Shown: positions 1 through 6,735 of the stretch, piece by piece
Layout: each line of letters opens with the position of its first letter
Position numbering within the stretch: the stretch's first letter is position 1
Program-made: the position numbers and the translations under genes
From: Desulfovibrionaceae bacterium
GTDB taxonomy: Bacteria; Desulfobacterota; Desulfovibrionia; Desulfovibrionales; Desulfovibrionaceae
DNA: 57,827 nucleotides
Assembly: GCA_019421865.1 (NCBI GenBank)
Contig: JAHZEL010000011.1
Location: 1-57,827 of the forward strand
Direction: 5' to 3'
Notes under the pieces: generated by a model
The model's database searches: none
What the model saw: only the letters and a program-made list of their open reading frames with translations
Told to the model about the DNA's origin: nothing

Positions 1-18
1 GGAGCCTTTCGTCGTTTA

Positions 19-49
19 AGGGCTGCTCTCCCCGAGCGGCCCTTTTTTT
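19..49 (+). terminator. Rho-independent terminator
   Basis: A 10-bp stem (19-28 with 34-43, one G-T pair) around a 5-base loop is followed by a T-run. It would end a transcript entering from left of the window. Confidence 0.8.
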
Positions 50-57
50 GTTTCATA

Positions 58-81
58 GCCGGAGATTCCTCCGGCTTTTTT
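58..81 (+). terminator. Second terminator in tandem
   Basis: GCCGGAG (58-64) pairs perfectly with CTCCGGC (69-75) around ATTC and is followed by six T. It lies 9 bases after the previous terminator, a back-to-back arrangement that gives tight termination. Confidence 0.75.
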
Positions 82-551
82 CTTTGGGAACGTCTGTGGC
101 CTTTTGATGTTTGCGCCTTCAGAATCGATGACGGTATGCCGGGGGAGGCTGAATTTCTCCTATATCAGAGGAGGGGCAATAAGGCTTCTCAGGCTATCTG
201 ACTGCCATGGATAGGGTAAAGACGGTAGGGTACTGAAAGGAGTTTTCTTGTCTGAGTTTGTGCTTTTGGGGGAGAATGAGCTGTTCATTCTTCCGGGAGA
301 AAAGGCTTTTCAAAAGAGACATATTGGGAACTAGCGGAATCGCTTCTTTATGGAATGCTTCGTTTGATTTTTTTCATGAAGGCTGAAGGTTGCTCGTGTA
401 CTTTTTGAAGTTTTTGGGCTGAGAAGAGAATCAAGTGCGCTATCTTTCGGGTAATTTCATTTTATGCCTTTAGTTCATACATAGCTAAGGGGAAAAGGAC
501 TTCTCTTCCTCTGGCTTCTGTGTTTCCTGTTTCGTCGGCAGCCATAAAAAA
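82..551. other. Non-coding stretch, possible gene remnant
   Basis: About 470 bases without a convincing gene. Short protein-like runs appear in more than one frame (for example around 250-330) but each is broken by stops after fewer than 35 codons, with no ribosome-binding site. It could be decayed coding sequence; no family was recognised. Confidence 0.4.
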
Positions 552-585
552 AGCTCTGGCGTCAGCGGCAGTCGACACCAGAGCT
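552..585 (-). terminator. Terminator of the SDR gene
   Basis: AGCTCTGG (552-559) pairs with CCAGAGCT (578-585), with GTC/GAC extending the stem inward. On the minus strand the stem is followed by a run of seven T (545-551 read in reverse), so it ends the leftward SDR transcript. T-rich DNA also follows on the plus strand after a short gap, so it may work weakly both ways. Confidence 0.75.
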
Positions 586-633
586 AAGGCGTTTTTTTTG
601 CGAATACGGAAGGGGAGATTCGCTCAAAGCCTC

Positions 634-1383
634 TTAGAAGAGCGTGAAGCCGCCGTCTTCCAGCAGGGTGACGCCTGTAATGTAGGATGCGTCGTCGCTG
701 CCCAGATAGAGAGCCGCGGAAACTGCTTCTTCAGGCGTTCCGTAGCGGCCCATGGGGATGTTTGAAAGGAACATCTTGTTTCTTTCCTCATTAAAGCGGG
801 TTCCTTCCGTGATTCTTGTCGTGCTTGCTCCGGGAGCAATGGCATTGACCCGGATGCCGTGAGGCGCCATTTCTATGGCGGCAAACTTCGTGAACTGGCT
901 GACGCCGCCCTTGCTTGCGGCATAGGCTCCGGTATTGGGCGAGACGACGAAGGCTGCACAGGAGCTGGTGTTGACCACGGACCCCTTGATGCCTTTTTCC
1001 ACCATCACGCGCAGCACGGCACGATTGATGTAGAATGTGCCGGTAAGATTGATATCGATGACTTTTTTCCAGTCCTCGTCCGTGGTGTCCAGAAGGGAGT
1101 GACGGCCGATGATGCCAGCGTTGTTGAAAAGGCAGTCGATACGGCCGAAGTGTTCGACGGCGGCGGTAACGGCTTCCTCGACGTTTTTACTGCTCGAAAC
1201 GTCGCAGCGGAGAGTCAGAACACTGTTGTTGCCGTCATAGAGCTTGGTCAGCGCATCCATATCGATATCCAGAGCAGCGACTTTGGCGCCTTCCTTGAGG
1301 AGCCGCTGGACCATGCAGGCGCCTATGCCGTTTCCTGCTCCTGTTACTACTGCTGTTTTGCCTTCATAGCGTCTGATTTCCAT
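634..1383 (-). CDS. SDR-family NAD(P)-dependent oxidoreductase
   Basis: A 249-residue classical short-chain dehydrogenase/reductase, the usual length for the family. The Rossmann nucleotide-binding motif TGAGNGIG is at residues 14-21, NNAG follows in the central strand, the catalytic serine lies in NTSS, and the YAASK active-site Tyr/Lys pair is near residue 155. An acidic residue after the second strand (ALDID) suggests NAD(H) rather than NADP(H), which is inference. The end has the EDGGFTLF-type C-terminus common in FabG-like enzymes. The start is supported by AAAGGAT just upstream. It is a single-gene unit with its own terminator; the substrate cannot be told from sequence, though FabG-like, glucose or polyol dehydrogenases are the nearest groups. 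Confidence 0.88.
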   Translation of the reverse strand: MEIRRYEGKTAVVTGAGNGIGACMVQRLLKEGAKVAALDIDMDALTKLYDGNNSVLTLRCDVSSSKNVEEAVTAAVEHFGRIDCLFNNAGIIGRHSLLDTTDEDWKKVIDINLTGTFYINRAVLRVMVEKGIKGSVVNTSSCAAFVVSPNTGAYAASKGGVSQFTKFAAIEMAPHGIRVNAIAPGASTTRITEGTRFNEERNKMFLSNIPMGRYGTPEEAVSAALYLGSDDASYITGVTLLEDGGFTLF

Positions 1384-1551
1384 AAACTGATCCTTTGATG
1401 TGAGTGCTGTTCATAGACCGTTTGGGGAGCTTTCATGCGCGATCTTTTCGATTCGGCATATTCTGGTCTGCTGCTCCGGCCCTGGCATTTCCCCCGCGGC
1501 TTTTGGGAAATTAAGGAAGACAGTATGGTCTTCTGCAATGTTTTAGATCCG

Positions 1552-1588
1552 CCTGCAGAGGATGCCGGAAGAAGGCATCCTCTGCAGG
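1552..1588. repeat. Perfect 15-bp stem-loop
   Basis: CCTGCAGAGGATGCC (1552-1566) pairs perfectly with 1574-1588 around a 7-base loop. There is no T-run on either strand, so it is not a standard terminator. It lies 169 bases upstream of the SDR start, in a 723-base gap (1384-2106) between divergent genes. Confidence 0.7.
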
Positions 1589-1740
1589 GGAAACAGTCCT
1601 TACACCGGAGGGGAAGAACTTTTCCGTGACGGCAGGGAAGACCGACTGCTCCGCGAGGTTCATAAAGCGGGCCTGAATGGAGGGAATATTTCCCCTTTTT
1701 AACAATGCATAACCTGTGCCAAAAAACGAAGATAAAAATG

Positions 1741-1756
1741 ATGTATTATAATACAT
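1741..1756. promoter_or_regulatory. 16-bp AT palindrome with embedded TATAAT
   Basis: ATGTATTATAATACAT is its own reverse complement and contains a consensus -10 hexamer (TATAAT, 1747-1752). It could be a promoter element with an overlapping operator in the SDR/ruvA divergent region. Confidence 0.4.
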
Positions 1757-1820
1757 TAAAATAATTAATTAAAATACAAGCCACTCTTTTGAACCATTCG
1801 TTTTTGATGTCTGTTTAAAA

Positions 1821-1842
1821 GACATGTAACATTGTACATGTC
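1821..1842. promoter_or_regulatory. Operator-like inverted repeat, 8-6-8
   Basis: GACATGTA (1821-1828) and TACATGTC (1835-1842) are perfect inverted repeats separated by six bases. The two-fold symmetry over 22 bp is typical of a dimeric regulator site. The regulator is unknown. Confidence 0.5.
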
Positions 1843-1972
1843 CAGTTATGAACATAACACAGCTGCATCTGGTGACTGGCTGGAACATGTTGTCCCCTCG
1901 CGATGTACGGCATGAAAAAAGGAAAGGCAAAAGGCGGGTAACGTGAACAACAGGGCGAAAAAAGTCGCCAGA

Positions 1973-1990
1973 ACGCGGAACGTTCCGCGT
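1973..1990. promoter_or_regulatory. 18-bp perfect palindrome upstream of ruvA
   Basis: ACGCGGAACGTTCCGCGT is a perfect palindrome 116 bases before the ruvA start. ruv genes are commonly under SOS control, so a LexA-type role is possible, but the sequence does not match a LexA box I can name with confidence. Confidence 0.45.
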
Positions 1991-2106
1991 GGAAAGGCAC
2001 CGTCGGCAGCAGAACGGACAACCTTGCGTTTTTCCTTATAATAACGTAGGCTATCCTATTACATAAAATCATATATTCTGCGCTGTTATTGCGCGAGGGA
2101 GAACGT

Positions 2107-2715
2107 ATGCTTGCGTATCTTGAGGGCAGGGTGCTGGAACGCACCGAGAACAGCTGTGTGCTGGTGACGGCCGGAGGCGTCGGATACGAGATTTTTCTGC
2201 CGGAACACGCACTGTCTCTTCTTCCCGCTCAGGGCGGCAATGCGGCTTTTTATACCAGCTTCATTGTCCGTGAAGATGCGCAGGAGCTGTTCGGATTTCC
2301 TTCCTGGGATGAGCGGCAGACGTTTATTCTGCTGACGGGAATCAATCGCGTCGGTGCCCGTACGGCCCTGGCCATTCTTTCCCGGTACAGACCGGATGAT
2401 CTCCGCCGCATTGTGGCGGAGGATGACGCAGCGGCGCTTACGCAGGTTTCCGGCATCGGCAAGAAGACGGCGCAGCAGATTTTTCTGGAGCTGAAATACA
2501 AGCTGAAGGGAGAGGCCGCCGTGACGACGGGTTCGGCCGCAGCGTCCGGCAAGTCTTCAGTGTACCGTGATGCGCTGACCGGTCTGGCCAATCTGGGCTA
2601 TGACGAGAATACGGCCGGTCAGGTGCTCAGAAAGGTACTGGAGGAAGAGCCCGACCTTGAGGTCGGCGAGGCCCTGCGTGCCGCGCTGAAGGCGCTGGCC
2701 AGAGGAAAGAACTAA
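2107..2715 (+). CDS. ruvA: Holliday junction DNA helicase subunit RuvA
   Basis: A 202-residue RuvA, the junction-binding subunit of the RuvAB branch-migration motor in recombination repair. It begins MLAYLEGRVLE, the typical N-terminal OB-fold strand. Helix-hairpin-helix signatures follow (LTGINRVGARTALAI and VSGIGKKTAQQIFLEL), and the C-terminal RuvB-contacting domain (ALTGLANLGYDE) ends the protein. ATG 2107 is preferred over an in-frame TTG 18 bases upstream because GAGGGAGAA gives a good ribosome-binding site. ruvB starts on the next base after its stop. ruvC, often the first gene of this operon, is not upstream here. Confidence 0.96.
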   Translation: MLAYLEGRVLERTENSCVLVTAGGVGYEIFLPEHALSLLPAQGGNAAFYTSFIVREDAQELFGFPSWDERQTFILLTGINRVGARTALAILSRYRPDDLRRIVAEDDAAALTQVSGIGKKTAQQIFLELKYKLKGEAAVTTGSAAASGKSSVYRDALTGLANLGYDENTAGQVLRKVLEEEPDLEVGEALRAALKALARGKN

Positions 2716-3726
2716 ATGGCAGAATTTGTACCCAAGAGCATGGCGCAGGACAGTACCGATGAGAATATCCGTCCGCAGCGTCTGGAAGATTTCATAGGTC
2801 AGGAAGAACTGCGGGCCAATCTGCGCGTGTACCTGAACGCGGCCAAGGAGCGCGGTCAGTCCATGGACCATGTGCTGTTCTATGGAAATCCCGGCCTCGG
2901 CAAGACGACACTTGCCCGCATCATGGCGGCGGAGCTGGGGGTGAATCTTGTCACCACGTCCGGTCCCGTGCTGGAGCGCAGCGGAGATCTGGCCGCCATT
3001 CTGACCAATCTTTCGCGCCATGACATCCTTTTTGTGGACGAAATCCATCGCATGCCGATCAGCGTGGAAGAAGTGCTGTATCCGGCGATGGAGGACTTCA
3101 CGCTTGACCTCATCATCGGTCAGGGGCCGGCGGCGCGCACCGTGAAGCTTGATATCGAACCGTTTACACTGGTGGGGGCGACGACAAGGCTCGGCCTTCT
3201 TTCCTCTCCCCTTCGGGACCGGTTCGGCATCATCAGCCGTCTGGAGTTCTATACTCCGGAGGAACTTTCCCGCGTGGTGCAGCGCTCGGCCCGTATCCTC
3301 GGCGTACAGGTCACGGAGGAAGGCGCACTGGAAATCGGTCGCCGTTCCCGCGGGACGCCGCGTATTGCCAACCGTCTGCTTCGTCGTGTAAGGGACTTTG
3401 CCGCAGTATACGGTCAGGGTATTGTGGATGGAGAACAGGCGCGTGCGGCGCTTGTACGCCTTGATGTGGATGAGGCCGGTCTGGATGAGATGGACCGGAA
3501 GATTCTTTCCGTGCTCATCGATCATTTCAACGGCGGTCCTGTGGGCGTGAAAACTCTGGCCGTTGCCTGCTCCGAGGAAATACGCACCATCGAGGACATC
3601 TACGAGCCTTATCTCATTCAGTGCGGTTTCCTGAACCGGACGCCGAGAGGCCGTGTGGCTACGCCCAAGGCATACCGCCACCTCAACAGACTGTACGGCG
3701 GAACAGCGCAGGGCAGTCTGCTTTAG
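2716..3726 (+). CDS. ruvB: Holliday junction branch migration ATPase RuvB
   Basis: A 336-residue AAA+ ATPase of standard RuvB length. It drives Holliday-junction branch migration as a hexameric ring with RuvA. Visible motifs are the N-terminal RPQRLEDFIGQ signature, Walker A GNPGLGKTT near residue 57, Walker B FVDEIHR near residue 106, sensor I (LVGATTR) and the arginine-finger stretch SPLRDRFG. The C-terminal winged-helix domain ends in the family-typical TPRGRVAT...Y. It directly abuts ruvA and is certainly co-transcribed with it. Confidence 0.97.
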   Translation: MAEFVPKSMAQDSTDENIRPQRLEDFIGQEELRANLRVYLNAAKERGQSMDHVLFYGNPGLGKTTLARIMAAELGVNLVTTSGPVLERSGDLAAILTNLSRHDILFVDEIHRMPISVEEVLYPAMEDFTLDLIIGQGPAARTVKLDIEPFTLVGATTRLGLLSSPLRDRFGIISRLEFYTPEELSRVVQRSARILGVQVTEEGALEIGRRSRGTPRIANRLLRRVRDFAAVYGQGIVDGEQARAALVRLDVDEAGLDEMDRKILSVLIDHFNGGPVGVKTLAVACSEEIRTIEDIYEPYLIQCGFLNRTPRGRVATPKAYRHLNRLYGGTAQGSLL

Positions 3727-3811
3727 CATGACGCTGAAAGGCGCTCAGATACCTTCATCAGACCAGATATGCGTACGGGGCGGAGCGCTGCATCGTGCGC
3801 AGGAGGAGAAT

Positions 3812-4543
3812 ATGTCCGAAGTCAAAGCACGTGTGGAGCTTCTGGCGCATACGCCGGATCCGCTTGCGCTTATTTATGCGGCATTCCGCCAGTGCTACCA
3901 TGCCGGTGACGTGGCGGATATGTGGCCTCGTCTGCTTTCCGGCGAGATCAGCCGGGAAAAGCAGGCGGCCTTCGTGGAAAACATCATGGCATCCGGGCAT
4001 GCCAGTCCCATCGAACATGTGAGCTTTACCTTTGCGCTGTCCGGGGTATCGCGAGCCCTGACCCATCAGCTCGTCAGGCATCGCATTGCGAGCTATTCTC
4101 AGCAGAGCCAGCGTTATGTGGACGCTTCCGACATGAATTTCATCATGCCTCCGGCAATTGCGGCAAATCCGCGTGCCCGTGAGCGTTTTCTGAGCTTCAT
4201 GGAAGAAGTGGGCAGTGCCTATCGCGATCTCAAGGAACTGCTGGAAGAAGACGGCCGCGGCTCGTCTTCCTGTGAAGACGCGCGTTTCGTGCTTCCTCAG
4301 GCGGCGGCTTCGAGCATCGTTGTCACCATGAACTGCCGTACGCTGCTGAACTTCTTCGAGCATCGCTGCTGTACCCGGGCTCAGTGGGAGATCCGCGGTG
4401 TGGCCCGCTCCATGCTGGCGCTGTGCCGTGAGGTTCTGCCCGAGGTATTCCGTCATGCCGGAGCCAGATGCGAAAGACTCGGGTACTGTCCGGAAGGAGA
4501 AAAATTTACCTGCGGTCGCTATCCGCTGCCCGAGCGGAGCTAG
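3812..4543 (+). CDS. thyX: FAD-dependent thymidylate synthase ThyX
   Basis: A 243-residue flavin-dependent thymidylate synthase that methylates dUMP to dTMP using methylene-THF, FAD and NADPH. The ThyX signature RHRIASYSQQSQRY is visible near residue 88, and the C-terminal MNCRTLLNFFEHRCCTRAQWEIR stretch is characteristic of the dUMP-binding half. ATG 3812 follows the strong ribosome-binding site AGGAGGAGAA. Unlike ThyA, the enzyme regenerates THF rather than DHF, which relaxes the need for a classical dihydrofolate reductase. It sits 85 bases after ruvB and ends at a terminator. Confidence 0.95.
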   Translation: MSEVKARVELLAHTPDPLALIYAAFRQCYHAGDVADMWPRLLSGEISREKQAAFVENIMASGHASPIEHVSFTFALSGVSRALTHQLVRHRIASYSQQSQRYVDASDMNFIMPPAIAANPRARERFLSFMEEVGSAYRDLKELLEEDGRGSSSCEDARFVLPQAAASSIVVTMNCRTLLNFFEHRCCTRAQWEIRGVARSMLALCREVLPEVFRHAGARCERLGYCPEGEKFTCGRYPLPERS

Positions 4544-4563
4544 CTGCGCAGAGACAAATGAAG

Positions 4564-4590
4564 AGGGGAATCTCAGGCTTCCCCTTTTTT
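4564..4590 (+). terminator. Terminator after thyX
   Basis: AGGGGAA (4564-4570) pairs with TTCCCCT (4579-4585), followed by a T-run to 4590. It closes the ruvA-ruvB-thyX stretch. Confidence 0.75.
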
Positions 4591-5064
4591 ATCGGTCGGA
4601 TTCTTCTTTCAAAAGCGCTCTTTCTAAGTTTGCCAAAGAGAAGCAGCGCTTCCGAATGGGCCGGAGAGACCCGGATGGACAGGGCAAGAGGCTTCTCGAG
4701 GCGGGAGAATTTGGGCGTGCGGTCAATCTGTATATACGGCGAGACAATGCTGTTATTGAATATAGTATTCTATATTATCCGCCGATGTACTTTTATGATA
4801 AGGAAAGCATAAATTTTCTTTCTGTGCTGCCTGTGAAAAGCGCTTTTTCAGGTTTACTCCATCTGTGCAGCGCCGGTTCATGATGCAGCTTTCTCACTGT
4901 GCCTTTCCTGCTGAATCAGGCCTGAGCGATATTTTTCTTTTCTTTTTTTTCTGACGCAGCTCCGTGACTCATCCGCCTGTGTATTCTCGGATTTCATTGC
5001 GGCACTAGGAAGAGCGGTCTCATGCCTCTTTTATTTTGAAACTTTGTCTTTTTTTTTCCTGCAT
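4591..5064. other. Intergenic region before mucR-like gene
   Basis: No credible gene. The segment is AT- and T-rich (several poly-T runs between 4930 and 5060) and holds a 7-bp inverted repeat AATATAG/CTATATT (4759-4776). Nothing else was recognised. Confidence 0.5.
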
Positions 5065-5093
5065 TTGACAGAATTTCTGATTGCGTTTACATA
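5065..5093 (+). promoter_or_regulatory. Candidate promoter of mucR-like gene
   Basis: A consensus -35 hexamer TTGACA (5065-5070) is followed 17 bases later by TACATA, a weak -10, in AT-rich DNA. A strong ribosome-binding site (AAGGAGGT, 5113-5120) lies between it and the start at 5126. Confidence 0.5.
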
Positions 5094-5125
5094 AGATACA
5101 TTACTTTCTTATAAGGAGGTCCACT

Positions 5126-5545
5126 ATGGAAGATTATCTCAAGCATGCTATAGAACTTGTCAAGGCTCAGGCTTCTGTCCGCGTCATGTCGGAAGATGAA
5201 ATGGCGGAAATGATTTCCTCTCTGTCCAGCAAGCTGAAGAAGCTTGATTGCTGTGAAGAGCCTGAAGAAGCCTGTCCCACTGCGGAGGCTCCTGCCATTG
5301 ATCCCAAGCGCTCCATCAAGGAAAAGAGCATTGTCTGCCTTGAATGCGGCAAGACGTTCAAGGTCATCACCAAGAAGCATCTTATCCTGCATGGTCTTGA
5401 TGCGGCTTCCTATCGCGCAAAGTGGGGCTTCAAGAAAGGTACTCCTCTCACCTGCAAGGAACTTCAGCGTGCCCGTCGTCAGAAGATGAAGGACATGAAG
5501 CTTTGGGAAAAGCGCGCCATGGCGCGTGAAGCGGCGGCAAAGTAG
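5126..5545 (+). CDS. MucR/Ros-type zinc-finger transcriptional regulator
   Basis: A 139-residue regulator of the MucR/Ros family, DNA-binding proteins with one prokaryotic zinc finger. The finger ligands are visible as C71-x2-C74 and H85-x3-H89 in CLECGKTFKVITKKHLILHG, followed by the conserved LDAASYRAKWGF and a basic tail. The N-terminal YLKHAIELVKAQASV helix matches the family oligomerisation segment. An in-frame upstream TTG was rejected because ATG 5126 has AAGGAGGT in place. MucR proteins bind AT-rich DNA and act as global or H-NS-like regulators in Proteobacteria; targets here are unknown. Confidence 0.88.
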   Translation: MEDYLKHAIELVKAQASVRVMSEDEMAEMISSLSSKLKKLDCCEEPEEACPTAEAPAIDPKRSIKEKSIVCLECGKTFKVITKKHLILHGLDAASYRAKWGFKKGTPLTCKELQRARRQKMKDMKLWEKRAMAREAAAK

Positions 5546-5579
5546 GGCCACGCCCCCATGCTTTTCAATCACTATGATT

Positions 5580-5620
5580 CCGGAGAAGGCCGACTCCATG
5601 CAGGAGGCGGCCTTTTCCGG
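5580..5620. repeat. 18-bp near-perfect stem-loop
   Basis: The arms 5580-5597 and 5603-5620 pair at 17 of 18 positions (one G-T, one mismatch) around the loop ATGCA. There is no T-run after it, so it is a strong RNA hairpin in the mucR trailer rather than a plain terminator. Confidence 0.65.
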
Positions 5621-5709
5621 AGATGACGACCGGAGCGTTTTCAGGCATCATGGTTCTTGGCCGGGCGGCAGCATCGTGCCGGAACAGGCCTGCATGAACG
5701 CGGGCAGAG

Positions 5710-5745
5710 GCGGGGATACGGTTTTCGTACCCGCTTTATTTTTTT
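5710..5745 (+). terminator. Terminator downstream of mucR-like gene
   Basis: GCGGG (5710-5714) and TACG (5717-5720) pair with CGTA and CCCGC (5726-5734), and a TTTATTTTTTT tract follows. It would end the mucR transcript. Confidence 0.65.
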
Positions 5746-6029
5746 AATGATGTTGCCTCTGCACTGAGAGAATCTCCACTGATTGCCGGACAGAGGGAGA
5801 CGCCTGATCCTCCAGAATCATATTTGGGGGCGAAACTTTGAACCGGAGCGTTTGCAATCCTCCCCGAATCTGCAGTCGTTTTTTTCTGCCGACACCGCAG
5901 ATGGGCGGAGTACGTCTTTTCATCGGGCGAAGGCTTCCGCCGCACTCCAGAAAAGGGAAGAATGGATCGGGAAGATTATGCCTGCTGCAAAGTGCAAAGG
6001 GCGTGCGGCAAAACTGCCGCTTGTTTTTT
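5746..6029 (+). other. Possible short non-coding transcript ending in a terminator
   Basis: No gene with a ribosome-binding site and family resemblance is present; a 92-codon open frame (5783-6061) has composition unlike a real protein. A terminator of its own, GCGGCA/TGCCGC (6005-6020) followed by TTGTTTTTT, ends the stretch. A stand-alone terminator after the mucR terminator implies another transcript, possibly a small RNA. Confidence 0.35.
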
Positions 6030-6067
6030 CTGCTGTCCTCGGCGTAGGCTTTCTTATCTGATACAGA

Positions 6068-6102
6068 AAAGGCACGGAGCGTTTCCAGCTCTGTGCCTTT
6101 TT
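6068..6102. terminator. Bidirectional terminator
   Basis: AAAGGCACGGAGC (6068-6080) pairs with GCTCTGTGCCTTT (6088-6100) with one G-T pair; A-run before and T-run after let it work on both strands. It can close the leftward transcript of the gene at 6173-6679. Confidence 0.75.
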
Positions 6103-6172
6103 CATTGAATGTATTAGCCTGTATTCCGGCTGAACGGATAGCCGGAGGCCTTTCAGCACGGCATTCCCTCCG

Positions 6173-6679
6173 CTAGGACCCCTGAATGAGATCGGCGGCC
6201 TTGTCGAGCAGGAAGGAGAGGGCGGAGGCCAGCGCCTTCAGCAGATCTCCGGCCAGATCCTTGAGCACCGGCATGGCGCTTTTGGCGCCTTCTGCTCCGG
6301 CCTGCGCCAGCGATTCCGCGACTCCGGCAGCCTGCTCTGCCAGCGTCTTTTTCGGGAACAGGTCGGGGGCAATGGCGTGACCGGCCTGATTGACGGCCTC
6401 GGTGGCCTTGTCGCCGAGGGCCCGGCCTATGGTGTCCAGCTTGTCGAGCAGAGTGTTGAGCTCTTTTGGGGTCAGCCCGCCGTTTCTGTTGCGTTCAATG
6501 ACGGGTTGAATGTCCTTTTCAAAGATGACGGCAGGAATTCTGCCCTGCAGACTCTGCAGGGCGGATTCGTCTACGACGCGGGCCGCAGAGGTGTCGACGG
6601 GAACTTCCTCCTGCTGCTTCTGATAAACGTAGAAGCCGCCGAGGGCGAGCAGAAAAAGGACGACGATGGTTCTCAGCAT
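6173..6679 (-). CDS. Small membrane-anchored hypothetical protein
   Basis: A 168-residue protein of unrecognised family. The N-terminus LRTIVVLFLLALGGFYVYQ is one hydrophobic segment, either an uncleaved anchor or a signal sequence, placing the rest outside the cytoplasm. The remainder is rich in Ala, Lys, Asp and Leu and looks helical and amphipathic (AEQAAGVAESLAQAGAEGAKSA and LKDLAGDLLKALASALSFLLDKAADLI). It follows the RNase E/G gene on the same strand but a terminator separates them. AGGATA upstream of the ATG is an acceptable ribosome-binding site. No function is proposed. Confidence 0.7.
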   Translation of the reverse strand: MLRTIVVLFLLALGGFYVYQKQQEEVPVDTSAARVVDESALQSLQGRIPAVIFEKDIQPVIERNRNGGLTPKELNTLLDKLDTIGRALGDKATEAVNQAGHAIAPDLFPKKTLAEQAAGVAESLAQAGAEGAKSAMPVLKDLAGDLLKALASALSFLLDKAADLIQGS

Positions 6680-6690
6680 GGCATATCCTG

Positions 6691-6729
6691 AAAAAAGAAG
6701 GCCCCGTTTTCTGAAAGAACGGGGCCTTC
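6691..6729 (-). terminator. Terminator of the RNase E/G gene
   Basis: GAAGGCCCCGTT (6697-6708) pairs perfectly with AACGGGGCCTTC (6718-6729). On the minus strand the stem is followed by six T (6691-6696 in reverse). Confidence 0.88.
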
Positions 6730-6735
6730 TTGCTG

